From Sphingomonas sp. PsM26 (GTDB taxonomy: Bacteria > Pseudomonadota > Alphaproteobacteria > Sphingomonadales > Sphingomonadaceae), in contig JARUXA010000011.1 in the NCBI GenBank assembly GCA_030433805.1, positions 93,929 to 157,928 of the forward strand: 64,000 bases of DNA. The letters are read 5' to 3'. The notes under the pieces are model-generated. The model was not told the DNA's origin and ran no database searches. It saw nothing but the letters and a program-made list of their open reading frames with translations. A program made the translations under genes and the position numbers. This document shows positions 53,184 through 62,827 of the stretch, piece by piece (positions within the stretch are counted from its first letter, which is position 1; every line of letters starts with the position of its first letter).

Positions 53184-53444
53184 GCAATACTGCCATCGCC
53201 AGGTTTACGTCGGCTGCAAGATGCAGTTCGTGATGCCTCGTCGCGTATTTGTCGCAGCCATGCAGTCTTCTGTCGGGGTCTTCTCCACAGCACAACTTGC
53301 GGCGCATCGGCTTGCAAAATCAATACTAGGTTTCTCAACCACGCTACCGCAAATTTCTGCTCCTGAAAACAGATTTGCAAATATGAGCTGAAACGCTATC
53401 GTAGGTAACAAGTCGCGTCCGGCGACAAGGCGGGGGAGAGGGTC

Positions 53445-55004
53445 TTGGAACCGATTAGCAAGCGGGCGTTCCTGCAGGCGTCGTTGACGACGATGTTGGC
53501 AGGGGCTTCACCCGCCCAGGCGCTGGGCACCCCCCGCAAGCGTGTCGCGCCCGCGGTTAAAACCCCGCTCGTGACGGGACCATTCGATTCCACCGAGGCG
53601 TCGCTCAAGGCTTACCAGACGCCTGCGTGGTTCCGGGACGCCAAGTTCGGTATCTGGGCGCATTGGGGGCCGCAGGCGGTCCCGTGCCAGGGCGACTGGT
53701 ATGCGCGCTTCATGTACGTGCCGGGGCACCCGCACTATCAGCATCACCTCCAGACCTACGGCCATCCGTCGGAAGTCGGGTATAAGGACCTGATCCCGCT
53801 GTGGCGCGCCGAGCGGTTCGATCCCGAGGGGCTGATGGCGAAATACGCCGCCGCCGGGGCGAAGTATTTCGTCTCGATGGGGGTTCATCACGACAATTTC
53901 GACCTGTGGAACTCGCGCCATCAGCGGTGGAATTCGGTCGCGATGGGCCCCAAGCGCGATATCGTCGGCGCGTGGAAGGCCGCCGCCACCCGGCGCGGCC
54001 TACGCTTCGGCGTATCGGAGCATCTCGGCGCGAGTTACACCTGGTGGCATCCCAACCAGCTCTACGACCAGTTCTGGCCCAAGCTCGGCGTGCGCTATGA
54101 CGGCGCGGATCCCCGCTTCGCCGATCTCTATTACGACAATCGCGACGAGCCGTTCATGAACACGCCCGAATCCTGGTACACCAAGAACCCGGTGCATCAG
54201 AAAAGGTGGTTCGACCGGATCAGCGACTTGCTCGACCAGCATCAGCCCGATCTGCTCTATTCCGACGGCGGGCTCCCCTTCGGCGAGACCGGGCGTGCGC
54301 TGCTCGCGCATTTCTTCAACCGCAACATCGCGCGCGGCGGCGGGTTGCAGGCCGTCTACAATTGCAAGGATTCGGGCTCGGGCGCGTTCGATCCGTCATG
54401 GGCGGTGCAGGATGTCGAGCGCGGGGTGCTCAAGGGCATCAACCCGCTGCCGTGGCAGACCGACACGTCGAACGGCGACTGGTTCGACAATGCGACCTAT
54501 GAGTACAAGAGCTGCACCGAGGTCGTCACGATGCTGGCCGACATCGTCAGCAAGAACGGCAACATGCTGCTCAACGTCGTGCTCCACGCGGACGGCAGCC
54601 TGCCCCCCGAGTCCGAGACGTTGCTGGCGGAATTGGCACCGTGGATGAAGGTCAACGCCCAAGCGATCCACGGCACGCGCCCGTGGAAGATCTTCGGCGA
54701 GGGCCCGACCGAAGCGGCCGCCGGCATGTTCAAGGAAAAGGCGGTCTACACCGCACGCGACATCCGCTTCACGACGAAGGACGACACGTTGTACGCGATC
54801 GCGCTGGGCGAACCCCGCGGGCAGACCGTCGTCACCGCGCTGGGCGCGTCCAATCCGCACGAGAAGCGCCGTGTCCGCGACGTGCGATTGCTCGGCCACC
54901 CCGGTGTGCTCCGCTTCCGCCAGACCGACCAGGCGCTGCTGATCGACGTGCCGGATCGCTTGCCAACGCGGCACGCCAGCGCCTTCGCCATCCGTTTTAT
55001 TTGA
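53445..55004 (+). CDS. Exported GH29 alpha-L-fucosidase (second copy)
   Basis: A 519-residue GH29 enzyme closely related to the one at 8481-10115 (shared WFRDAK-GIW-HWGPQ, GDWY-RFMY and QDVERG segments). Probable nucleophile Asp274 in DLLYSDGGLPFG. The N-terminus ISKRAFLQASL resembles a Tat signal with Lys-Arg in place of Arg-Arg, then ASPAQALG as cleavage region. The TTG start has GGGGGAGAGG upstream. It opens a second locus with GH42, a TonB receptor and GH35, so it probably trims fucose before galactose is removed. Confidence 0.9.
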   Translation: MEPISKRAFLQASLTTMLAGASPAQALGTPRKRVAPAVKTPLVTGPFDSTEASLKAYQTPAWFRDAKFGIWAHWGPQAVPCQGDWYARFMYVPGHPHYQHHLQTYGHPSEVGYKDLIPLWRAERFDPEGLMAKYAAAGAKYFVSMGVHHDNFDLWNSRHQRWNSVAMGPKRDIVGAWKAAATRRGLRFGVSEHLGASYTWWHPNQLYDQFWPKLGVRYDGADPRFADLYYDNRDEPFMNTPESWYTKNPVHQKRWFDRISDLLDQHQPDLLYSDGGLPFGETGRALLAHFFNRNIARGGGLQAVYNCKDSGSGAFDPSWAVQDVERGVLKGINPLPWQTDTSNGDWFDNATYEYKSCTEVVTMLADIVSKNGNMLLNVVLHADGSLPPESETLLAELAPWMKVNAQAIHGTRPWKIFGEGPTEAAAGMFKEKAVYTARDIRFTTKDDTLYAIALGEPRGQTVVTALGASNPHEKRRVRDVRLLGHPGVLRFRQTDQALLIDVPDRLPTRHASAFAIRFI

Positions 55005-55048
55005 CGCTGACCGCGTCGCCCATCCCGTTTCCCCGAAAGACCCGACCG

Positions 55049-57133
55049 ATGCCAAGTCCACGATACCGCCTCGCCCGGATCGGCAGCGCGCTTGCGCTCG
55101 CCATGTGCGCTACGGTCGCCCCGTTTGCGGCCCCCGAGGCCGCGCAGGCGCAGAGCGCGGCCAGCCATCCCGACTGGCCCGGGCGCGGCAACCTGTTCGT
55201 CGGCGCGAACTATCAGCCGGTCGATCGCACCCCTACGCAGATCAGGCAGGACATTGCGGTCATGAAGGCCGCGCATTTCACGATGGTCAGGATGGGCGAC
55301 CTGTCGTGGGATGCGTTCGAGCCAAAGGAGGGCGTCTATACCTTCGAATGGTTCGACGCCGTGCTCGCGCAAATGCATGCCGCGGGGATCAAGGTGATCG
55401 TCGATATTCCCGGACTCCCCGCGCCGATCTGGCTGCACAAGCGCTATCCCGGCGCGGACATCGTCAATCAGGACGGCGTCCGGCTCCACGCATCGACGCG
55501 CTATCAGGACAATATCGGCGATCCCGACTATCGCCGCCTCGTTCGCAAGCTCGCGGTCGCGATGCTGCAGCGCTATGGCAAGAACCCCGCGGTCGCGGCG
55601 ATCGGCTATGACAATGAGGTCGGCAGCTCGCCCATGTCCTATTCGGACGCGGACCGCGGACGCTTCGTCGGCTGGCTCCAGAAGAAATACGGCACGATCG
55701 ATGCGCTCAACACCGCATGGGCGACGCAACGCTGGTCGCGGCATCTCAACGGCTGGGACGAAGTCGACTTGCCTTATGGTAACGGCCCCGGCCCGAACGA
55801 GCGCAACCTTGATCTGCGGCGCTTCTGGTCCGACACGACGATCGCCGCGCTGACCGATCTCGACGATGTCCGCAAGCAGTACGCGCCCAATCTGCCCGCG
55901 GCATCCAACCTGTGGCCCAACGCGCCCGCCAAGGGGTTCGACTGGCTGCGGTCGTGGGACAAGATCTCGTCCTACGGCGCGGAAGGCTTCTACCCCGGCG
56001 ATCCCTTGAGCGCCGCGTTCGAGGTGATGATGATCAAGGCCGGGCACGACACGCCCGTCTGGTTCAACGAATTCACCGCGGGCGGCGGCGGCGATTACGG
56101 TGCGCCGGGGCGGTCGCGGATGTGGGCCTATTTCGGGCTGCTCAACTATGCGCAGTCGTTCCTCGCCTGGACGTTCAATTCGCATCTCGGCGGCGAGGAA
56201 CAGTCGCTGTTCGGGCTGGTCGATCATGACGACCGCCCGTCGTGGAAGGTCGCCGAATTCGGCAAGATCGCCTCCGAGTTCAAGACGCTCCAGACGATGG
56301 GCTTCCCGCGGTACCGCAAGCCCGACGTCGCGCTCGGCTATTCGTTCGCGAGCATGTGGCTGACCAGCCCGCCGCCCGGCCCCAACACGATGAAGCAGTA
56401 TTTCCAGGGGAATTATGCGGATCAGGTCAAGGCCGCGTTCCAGCCGCTGTACGAGGACAATGTCGACGCGGCGGTGCTCGACGTCGGGCACGACAAGATC
56501 GACGCGTACAAGCTCGTCGTCCTGTCGAGCGCGTACATCATGGACAAGGAGAGCGCCGACGCGATCCGCCGTTACGTGGCCAATGGCGGCACGGTCATCA
56601 TGACGGGCTATTCCGCCAAGGCGGACGAGACGGGGAAATGGTTCGACACCCCGCTGCCGGGCCGGTTGAGCGACGTGTTCGGCCTGCGCACCAGCGCCTT
56701 CTATCGTTCGCCACAGCCATTGAAGATGGGATTCGCGGGCCAGACCCGCACCGGATCCGACGGTTACTATGAGATCCTCGAACTCGACACGGCCAAGCCG
56801 ATGGCGGCGTTCGAGAATACTCCGGCAAAAAGCGCGGCGATCACGGTCAACCGGTTCGGCAAGGGCAAGGCGATCTATCTCGCCACCGCCGCGCAGCCCG
56901 AATTCATCGGGCCGCTGATCCGATCGCTCTACCGCGACCTTTCCATCGAGCAGGGGCCCGTGACGCCGAAGGGCGTGTCCGCGCGGACGGTCGAGGGACG
57001 GACGCTGTACGTCAACACCACCGATGCTCCGGCGAGCATCGCGGTCGCGAGCGGACGCAAGGACGCGCTGGGTACCCCGGTCACCGCGGGCATGCTCACG
57101 CTGCCGGGCTACGGGGTCGCGTTGATCGAGTAG
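55049..57133 (+). CDS. Exported GH42-type beta-galactosidase
   Basis: A 694-residue GH42-like enzyme with a Sec signal (ALALAMCATVAPFAAPEAAQAQ). Catalytic residues are readable: acid/base Glu190 in GYDNEVGSSP and nucleophile Glu341 in WFNEFTAGGG. The second part contains the trimerisation-like domain (AAVLDVGHDKIDAYKLVVLS, VANGGTVIMTGYSAK) and a C-terminal beta domain. It removes terminal beta-galactose in the periplasm. It follows the fucosidase by 44 bases and precedes the TonB receptor. Confidence 0.88.
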   Translation: MPSPRYRLARIGSALALAMCATVAPFAAPEAAQAQSAASHPDWPGRGNLFVGANYQPVDRTPTQIRQDIAVMKAAHFTMVRMGDLSWDAFEPKEGVYTFEWFDAVLAQMHAAGIKVIVDIPGLPAPIWLHKRYPGADIVNQDGVRLHASTRYQDNIGDPDYRRLVRKLAVAMLQRYGKNPAVAAIGYDNEVGSSPMSYSDADRGRFVGWLQKKYGTIDALNTAWATQRWSRHLNGWDEVDLPYGNGPGPNERNLDLRRFWSDTTIAALTDLDDVRKQYAPNLPAASNLWPNAPAKGFDWLRSWDKISSYGAEGFYPGDPLSAAFEVMMIKAGHDTPVWFNEFTAGGGGDYGAPGRSRMWAYFGLLNYAQSFLAWTFNSHLGGEEQSLFGLVDHDDRPSWKVAEFGKIASEFKTLQTMGFPRYRKPDVALGYSFASMWLTSPPPGPNTMKQYFQGNYADQVKAAFQPLYEDNVDAAVLDVGHDKIDAYKLVVLSSAYIMDKESADAIRRYVANGGTVIMTGYSAKADETGKWFDTPLPGRLSDVFGLRTSAFYRSPQPLKMGFAGQTRTGSDGYYEILELDTAKPMAAFENTPAKSAAITVNRFGKGKAIYLATAAQPEFIGPLIRSLYRDLSIEQGPVTPKGVSARTVEGRTLYVNTTDAPASIAVASGRKDALGTPVTAGMLTLPGYGVALIE

Positions 57134-57146
57134 CGAGCAACATCTA

Positions 57147-57162
57147 GCAATAATTATATTGC
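57147..57162. promoter_or_regulatory. Inverted repeat upstream of the TonB receptor gene
   Basis: GCAATA-ATTA-TATTGC is a perfect 6-4-6 inverted repeat in the AT-rich 92-base gap before the TonB receptor start. It may be an operator for that gene. It does not match the lldD palindrome at 2624-2637, so a shared regulator is not supported. Confidence 0.35.
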
Positions 57163-57225
57163 ACTCATGGAAACAGGATTGTATCCGCGAAATCAATAGT
57201 AAGACAAAAGCGTTAGGGGTTGGGT

Positions 57226-60009
57226 ATGCGTTCGATCAGTTGGCTCGTCTCGGCACCGCTGCCCCTCTGCCTGACCTGGTCGACTGCTGCGGTCGCGCAG
57301 GTCGCGCCCGCGCCGACCCCCGAAGCGCAACCCGCAACCCCCGCCGCTGATCCAGCATCGGATAGCGCCACACCGGCGGCGGCGGGGGACGCTGCTGCCG
57401 TTCCGGGGAGCGACATCGTCGTTACGGGCACACGCGCAAGCCTGCGCTCGGCGCAGTCGATCAAGCAGAACTCCTCGCAGATCGTCGATTCGATCGTCGC
57501 CGACGACATCGGCAAGCTGCCCGATCGCAACGTCGCCGAGGCGCTCCAGCGCGTCGCGGGCATCCAGATCCAGCGCAATTACGGCGAGGGGAGCTCGGTC
57601 GCGATCCGCGGTCTGACGCAAGTGCGCACCGAACTGAACGGACGCGATATCTTCACCGCGGGCGGAGTCGACCAGCTCAGCCTGGAGGACGTGCCTGCTG
57701 AATTGCTCGCCGGGATCGACGTCTACAAGAACCCTTCGGCGGACCAGATCGAAGGCCAGTTGAGCGGTGTCATCAACTTCCGCACGCGCAAGCCGTTCGA
57801 TTTCCCGGGCGCGAAGCTCGCCGCGAACGTCACCAACAATTATTACGATCTGGTCGGCAAGAGCGGCCCGTCGGCGTCGCTGCTGCTGAGCGATCGCTGG
57901 AAGACCGGGATCGGTGAATTCGGCCTGCTCGCCGACGTCGCTTATCAGAAGGCATATTTCCGCGACGACCAGATCACCACCGAACCCTATTACACGCTCG
58001 ACCAGAGCCGCAATGCCGACGGCAGCTTCGCCAATCCGGCAGACGCCTCGACCGCGGCGACGCTCGGACGGTCCGGCCAAGTTACCAACATCCCGCACGG
58101 TGGCGGTCTCAACAAGAATTACGGCGACCGCGAACGCTTCGGCGTCGACGTGGCGGTGCAGTGGAAGCCGACCGACACGTTGCTGCTGACCGGCGAAGTG
58201 TTCCGCAACCAGTATAAGTTCAACATCCGCGGCAATGCGTTCTTCGCCTCGACCGGCGATGCGGCGATCTCGCCCCTGCCGGGTGCGCCGTTCAGTTTCG
58301 CAGACAATGGCGACTTCCAGAGCGGCACGTTCCAGAACGTCCCGCTCGGCTCCTATGCCAGCCTGACGACGCGCGATTCGACGACGACCGATTACTCGCT
58401 ATCGGCGCGCTGGAACCCGACGCCGCAGCTCGAGGTCACCGCGGATGGGCAATATATCAGCTCGTCGACCAACACCTCGAACTTCATCGTGCTGACCAAC
58501 GGGCCGAGCACGACGTTCCAGCAGGACGTATCCGGCAAGATCGCGTCGTTCAGCACGATCCCCGCTACCGCGACGACCGACACGTCGCTGTTTTCGAACA
58601 ACGGCTTCCTCGATGATTTCGCGCGTTCGCGGGGCTCGGAGCGGACTGGCCGCCTGGATGCGAAGTACAGCTTCACCGGATCGATCCTCCAGTCGCTGCG
58701 CGCCGGTTTCCGTTATTCGGACCGGCGCAACGCCACGCGCGACACAGGCTATCGCTATTCCAGCATCAACGGACGCGGCGGGCTCGAGAATTACGACCTG
58801 AGCGACATCCTGCGCGGTGACGCCAACGTCTTCGGTAGCGTAGTGACCTTCCCGCTCGATACGATCGGCAATTACAACGATACGCTGACCTCCTTCGGTA
58901 TCGACGGTGCGCCGGCCTATCTGCCGAGCGGATCGAATGCGCAGAAGCAGAAGATCTACGCGGGCTATGTCGCCGCCTTCTTCGATGCGGCACCGCTGTC
59001 GATCCCGCTCGACGGGAACATCGGCGGGCGTCTGGTCAAGACCGACCTGTCGGTGTCGGGCTTCTATCAGCAGGTGCCGCAGATCGTGCAGCCGGATGGA
59101 TCGGTCTCGACCGGTGCGCCTGCGTTCCAGCAGATCGCGGTGTCCGATTCCTACACCAAGTTCCTCCCCAGCGTGAACCTGCGCTACCATTTCACGCCGA
59201 AATTGCAGTTGCGGCTGGCGGCCTCCGCCAACCTCGCACGCCCAACCTTCGCGCAGCTCAACCCGAGCCTGACGCTGACTCAGCCGGGTCCGGCGCAGCA
59301 GAATGAGGTCCACACCGCAAGCGGCGGCAACCCGTTCCTCAAACCAATGACGTCGCGTAATTTCGACGCCTCGCTCGAATGGTATTTCGCGCGGACCGGG
59401 TTCATCTCCGTCGCGGGATTCTACAAGCAGATCAACGGCTACATCCAGACCGCGGTGACCCCGCGCGACATCACCTTCCCCGACAACAGCAGCTACACCT
59501 ATCAGGTGACGTCCTACACCAATGCGGCGGACGCCAAGGTGAAGGGGGCCGAGGTCTCGTATCAGCAGTTCTTCGATTTCCTGCCGGGGCCGCTCAGCGG
59601 GTTCGGGGTGCAGGCGAACTTCACCTTTGTCGATTCCAAGGCACCGAGCCCGGCGACGTCGGGCCCCGTGACACAGGTCCCGCTCGAGCTATTGTCCAAG
59701 TACAGCTATAATCTCGTCGGCATCTACGAGAAGGGCAAGGTCTCGGCCCGCGTCGCGTATAACTGGCGGAGCAAGTTCGTCGAGACGACCGCCGGGGTCG
59801 GCACCGGCAATCTGCCGATCTTCGACCGCCCCTATGGCCAGATCGATGCGTCGGTGAACCTCGCGGTCACGCCGAACTTCTCGCTCGGGGTGGACGGGCG
59901 CAATCTCGGGAACGCGCTCAAACAATCCTATTTCGGAATCGAGACGCGTCCGCGTACAGCGACCATCTCCGATCGCCGGTTCAGCATCTCGGCGCGTGTC
60001 GTCTATTGA
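57226..60009 (+). CDS. TonB-dependent receptor (glycan uptake)
   Basis: A 927-residue outer-membrane receptor. A signal peptide is followed by a Pro/Ala-rich stretch, a TonB box (DIVVTGTRAS), a plug domain (QIVDSIVADDIGKLPDRNVAEAL is split here into IADDIGKLPDRN-type motif, then VAIRGLTQVRTELNGRDIF) and a 22-strand-type barrel ending in RRFSISARVVY. This class (IADDIGKLPD-type) in sphingomonads and xanthomonads takes up oligosaccharides. Its place between GH42 and GH35 suggests it imports the fucosylated or galactosylated oligosaccharide that those enzymes degrade. The ATG at 57226 has AGGGG upstream. Confidence 0.93.
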   Translation: MRSISWLVSAPLPLCLTWSTAAVAQVAPAPTPEAQPATPAADPASDSATPAAAGDAAAVPGSDIVVTGTRASLRSAQSIKQNSSQIVDSIVADDIGKLPDRNVAEALQRVAGIQIQRNYGEGSSVAIRGLTQVRTELNGRDIFTAGGVDQLSLEDVPAELLAGIDVYKNPSADQIEGQLSGVINFRTRKPFDFPGAKLAANVTNNYYDLVGKSGPSASLLLSDRWKTGIGEFGLLADVAYQKAYFRDDQITTEPYYTLDQSRNADGSFANPADASTAATLGRSGQVTNIPHGGGLNKNYGDRERFGVDVAVQWKPTDTLLLTGEVFRNQYKFNIRGNAFFASTGDAAISPLPGAPFSFADNGDFQSGTFQNVPLGSYASLTTRDSTTTDYSLSARWNPTPQLEVTADGQYISSSTNTSNFIVLTNGPSTTFQQDVSGKIASFSTIPATATTDTSLFSNNGFLDDFARSRGSERTGRLDAKYSFTGSILQSLRAGFRYSDRRNATRDTGYRYSSINGRGGLENYDLSDILRGDANVFGSVVTFPLDTIGNYNDTLTSFGIDGAPAYLPSGSNAQKQKIYAGYVAAFFDAAPLSIPLDGNIGGRLVKTDLSVSGFYQQVPQIVQPDGSVSTGAPAFQQIAVSDSYTKFLPSVNLRYHFTPKLQLRLAASANLARPTFAQLNPSLTLTQPGPAQQNEVHTASGGNPFLKPMTSRNFDASLEWYFARTGFISVAGFYKQINGYIQTAVTPRDITFPDNSSYTYQVTSYTNAADAKVKGAEVSYQQFFDFLPGPLSGFGVQANFTFVDSKAPSPATSGPVTQVPLELLSKYSYNLVGIYEKGKVSARVAYNWRSKFVETTAGVGTGNLPIFDRPYGQIDASVNLAVTPNFSLGVDGRNLGNALKQSYFGIETRPRTATISDRRFSISARVVY

Positions 60010-60047
60010 TAGGCCCGAGGGGCCGTGGTTTTGAAGGATTGCCGATC

Positions 60048-61682
60048 ATGAAGATCAGGACCGTGCTCGCGGTTGCACTGATGGCGGGGCAGGGTGCCGT
60101 CACGGTCCCGGCGCTTGCTGCACCGGACGCGACGCAGATCCCGCATTTCGTCAGCAAGGGCGGGCGGCACGCGCTGATCGTCGACGGCGCGCCGTTCCTG
60201 ATGCTGAGCGGGCAGGTCAACAATTCGACCAACTATCCCGAACCACTCGCCAAGACCTGGGCGGTGCTCGACCGGATCCATGCGAATACGGTCGAGGTCC
60301 CGGTCGCCTGGCAACAGGTCGAACCTACCGAAGGGCAGTTCGACCTGTCGTTCGTCCAAGCGCTGCTCGACCAGGCGCGCGCGCATGACAAGCGTGTCGT
60401 GTTGTTGTGGTTCGGGACGTGGAAGAACACCTCGCCCGGCTATACCCCGGCGTGGGTCAAGCTCGACAACCGCCGTTTCCCGCGGATGAAGGACCGCGCC
60501 GGGAAGGACCACGACGTCCTGACCCCGCTGTCCAGCAAGACGCTCGAGGCGGACAAGCGTGCCTTCGTCAAGCTGATCGAATATTTGCGCGACCATGATC
60601 CGCAGAACACCGTCATCATGGTGCAGGTCGAGAATGAGACGGGCAGCTACCGCGTGCCGCGGGATTACAGCGCGCAAGGGGACAAGCTGTTCGCCCAGCC
60701 GATCCCCGCGGCGCTCGCCAAACGCATGGGCAAGCGCGGCACCTGGGCCACGGCGTTCGGCGCGCAGGCTGATCGCGCGTTCAACAGCTGGTATGTCGCA
60801 TCCTATGTCAATGCGATCGCGGCGGCGGGCAAGGCGGTGAAGCCGTTGCCGATGTACGCCAATGCGGCGCTCGCCGGGCCGTCCAACGTGCCCGATCCGA
60901 CCGGCGTGGCCTCGGGTGGTCCGCAGCAGGATGTGCTCGACATCTGGAAGGCGGCGGCTCCAGCGCTCGATCTGCAGGCGCCCGATATCTACGATCGCAA
61001 GAGCGCGAACGTCATCCAGTATCTCGACAAGTTCGCGCGGGCCGACAATCCGCTGATGGTCCCCGAGATCGGCAACGGCAGCGATTTCGCGCGCTACGTC
61101 TATGCAGCACTCGGTCGTGGCGCGGTCGGGTTCGCGCCGTTCGGGATGGATGAGACGGGCTATCTCAACTACCCGCTCGGTGCCGCGAACATGGATGCAG
61201 CGACGCTCGACGCGTTCGCCTTGCCCTATGCTGCGTTCGGATCGATCATGCGCGACTGGGCAAGGATCGCGTCGGAGAAGCCCACCTTTGGGTTCGCCAA
61301 ACCCGATGATGGTGCCACGCAATCGACGACGATGGGCGGCTGGACGATCACCGCGAAATGGGGCGAGTGGCAGTTCGGCGAGAAGGACTGGACGTGGCTC
61401 AAGTCCACGCCAGCGCCCTGGGCGGACCAGCCGATCGGCGGCGCGGCGATCGCGCAACTGTCGGCGAACGAATTCCTCGTCGTCGGCGATCACGTCCGGC
61501 TGATCTTTTCGGGCGCGGCGGGATCGCCGCCGAACGGCATCGTCGTCAGCGTCGAGGAAGGCCGGTTCGACAAGGGGCAGTGGGTCAGGAGCCGCGTCTG
61601 GAACGGCGATCAGACGGACTATGGGCTCAATCTGCATGACCGCCCGCAGGTGCTGAAGGTGACGATGGGGCGGTATCGGTAA
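60048..61682 (+). CDS. Exported GH35 beta-galactosidase (DUF5597-type)
   Basis: A 544-residue GH35 enzyme with a signal peptide (TVLAVALMAGQGAVTVPALA). Acid/base Glu197 lies in VQVENETGSY and nucleophile Glu340 in MVPEIGNG. The C-terminal part (TMGGWTITAKWGEWQFGEKD) fits the DUF5597 domain found in this GH35 subgroup. It would remove beta-galactose in the periplasm. It follows the TonB receptor by 38 bases with GAAGG upstream, so they are probably one operon. Two different beta-galactosidases in one locus suggest different galactosyl linkages. Confidence 0.88.
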   Translation: MKIRTVLAVALMAGQGAVTVPALAAPDATQIPHFVSKGGRHALIVDGAPFLMLSGQVNNSTNYPEPLAKTWAVLDRIHANTVEVPVAWQQVEPTEGQFDLSFVQALLDQARAHDKRVVLLWFGTWKNTSPGYTPAWVKLDNRRFPRMKDRAGKDHDVLTPLSSKTLEADKRAFVKLIEYLRDHDPQNTVIMVQVENETGSYRVPRDYSAQGDKLFAQPIPAALAKRMGKRGTWATAFGAQADRAFNSWYVASYVNAIAAAGKAVKPLPMYANAALAGPSNVPDPTGVASGGPQQDVLDIWKAAAPALDLQAPDIYDRKSANVIQYLDKFARADNPLMVPEIGNGSDFARYVYAALGRGAVGFAPFGMDETGYLNYPLGAANMDAATLDAFALPYAAFGSIMRDWARIASEKPTFGFAKPDDGATQSTTMGGWTITAKWGEWQFGEKDWTWLKSTPAPWADQPIGGAAIAQLSANEFLVVGDHVRLIFSGAAGSPPNGIVVSVEEGRFDKGQWVRSRVWNGDQTDYGLNLHDRPQVLKVTMGRYR

Positions 61683-61775
61683 AGGCGCTCCCGATCGGTG
61701 AGCGCGTCCGCAAGACCCGCAATCCCATGTTAACGATCTGCCGATAAGCCGATCGAAACGTGGAAGAAAGTACCG

Positions 61776-62813
61776 ATGCCCCGCCGCATACGCTCCCTGC
61801 TGACGACGTTGAGCGACCAGGTCACGGCGCATGTCCGCCAGGCCGAACTGATCGCTGGCCGCACCAATCTGCTCGCGCTCAACGCCACGATCGAGGCGGC
61901 GCGCGCCGGGGATGCGGGGCGCGGGTTCACCGTGGTGGCGCAGGAAGTGAAGACGCTTGCGGGCATGGCGGGCACGTCGGCATCCAGCTTCCGTGACGAG
62001 GTGCTCGGCTACCTCCAGCAGGGCACCGCGATCGCGGACGAACTCGCGCGCGACATCGAGAGCGGGCGGCTTGCCGATCTTGCGCAGTCGATCGCGGATA
62101 CGCTTGCGCGCACCTTGTACGACCGGTCGATCGACGTGCGGATGCTGGCCACCGATTATTCGATCGCCGAAGCGTTGATGGTCGATCGCGCATCGCCGCG
62201 GATCGAAGCACGTGCGCTGGATCGGCTACGGTCGTTGCTCGGCTGCTCGCCCTATTTCCTCAACGCGTTCGTCGTGAACGCCGATGGCGAGGTCGCGGCA
62301 TGCGCGCACGAGAACGCGGCGGTGCGGGGCACCAACTTCAAGGACTATAGCCAGTTCCAGCGCGCGATGGCGGCACCACCCGAGATCACGTGGATGACCG
62401 ATGCAGTCTGGCAGAACCCGTGGTCGGACGACCGCAAGGTGCTGGTCTATGTCGCGCCGGTGCGGATGGAAGGCGCGACGATCGGCGTCTGCTATCTCGA
62501 GTTCGATTTCGAGGGGCAGGCGGACGCGATCATGCGGGTGGTCGACAAGACCGCCGGCAACGGCATCGCCTCGATCGTGGACGACCGGAACCGCGTCGTC
62601 GCGACGACCGGCAGCTACGCCTATCATACGCGACACCCGCATGCGCTCGTCGGGGAGGGCGCGCGGCGGCAGTCGTCCGACGGGCTCAACGTCGCACAGG
62701 CAAGCGTAGTGTCCGAACGCGGGATCAGCGGGCTGATGCTCCGCTGCATCATCGAGGAGCATGTCGCGACCGAACAGGACATCGTCGCCGCAGTATCGCG
62801 TCCGCGCAGATAA
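61776..62813 (+). CDS. Soluble MCP-derived protein with N-terminal signalling tip and Cache-like sensor
   Basis: A 345-residue protein whose first 65 residues contain the tip of a chemoreceptor signalling domain ([20 protein letters not shown], then [15 protein letters not shown]). Then comes about 230 residues that look like a Cache-type sensor ([41 protein letters not shown]). There is no membrane segment, and the order is reversed compared with normal chemoreceptors. The signalling hairpin lacks most of its N-terminal arm. The ATG at 61776 is preceded by GGAAGAAAG, and no coding sequence with a missing N-terminus is seen upstream. Either it is a real soluble receptor or a truncated one. 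Confidence 0.75.
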   Translation: MPRRIRSLLTTLSDQVTAHVRQAELIAGRTNLLALNATIEAARAGDAGRGFTVVAQEVKTLAGMAGTSASSFRDEVLGYLQQGTAIADELARDIESGRLADLAQSIADTLARTLYDRSIDVRMLATDYSIAEALMVDRASPRIEARALDRLRSLLGCSPYFLNAFVVNADGEVAACAHENAAVRGTNFKDYSQFQRAMAAPPEITWMTDAVWQNPWSDDRKVLVYVAPVRMEGATIGVCYLEFDFEGQADAIMRVVDKTAGNGIASIVDDRNRVVATTGSYAYHTRHPHALVGEGARRQSSDGLNVAQASVVSERGISGLMLRCIIEEHVATEQDIVAAVSRPRR

Positions 62814-62827
62814 ACCCGCCGGCGGTG

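Noticed and set aside
53184..53444. Attachment site or small gene after tRNA-Arg
   Set aside because: I found no duplicate of the tRNA end and no frame with a credible product; only the 10-base palindrome ATTTGCAAAT at 53373-53382, too short to interpret.
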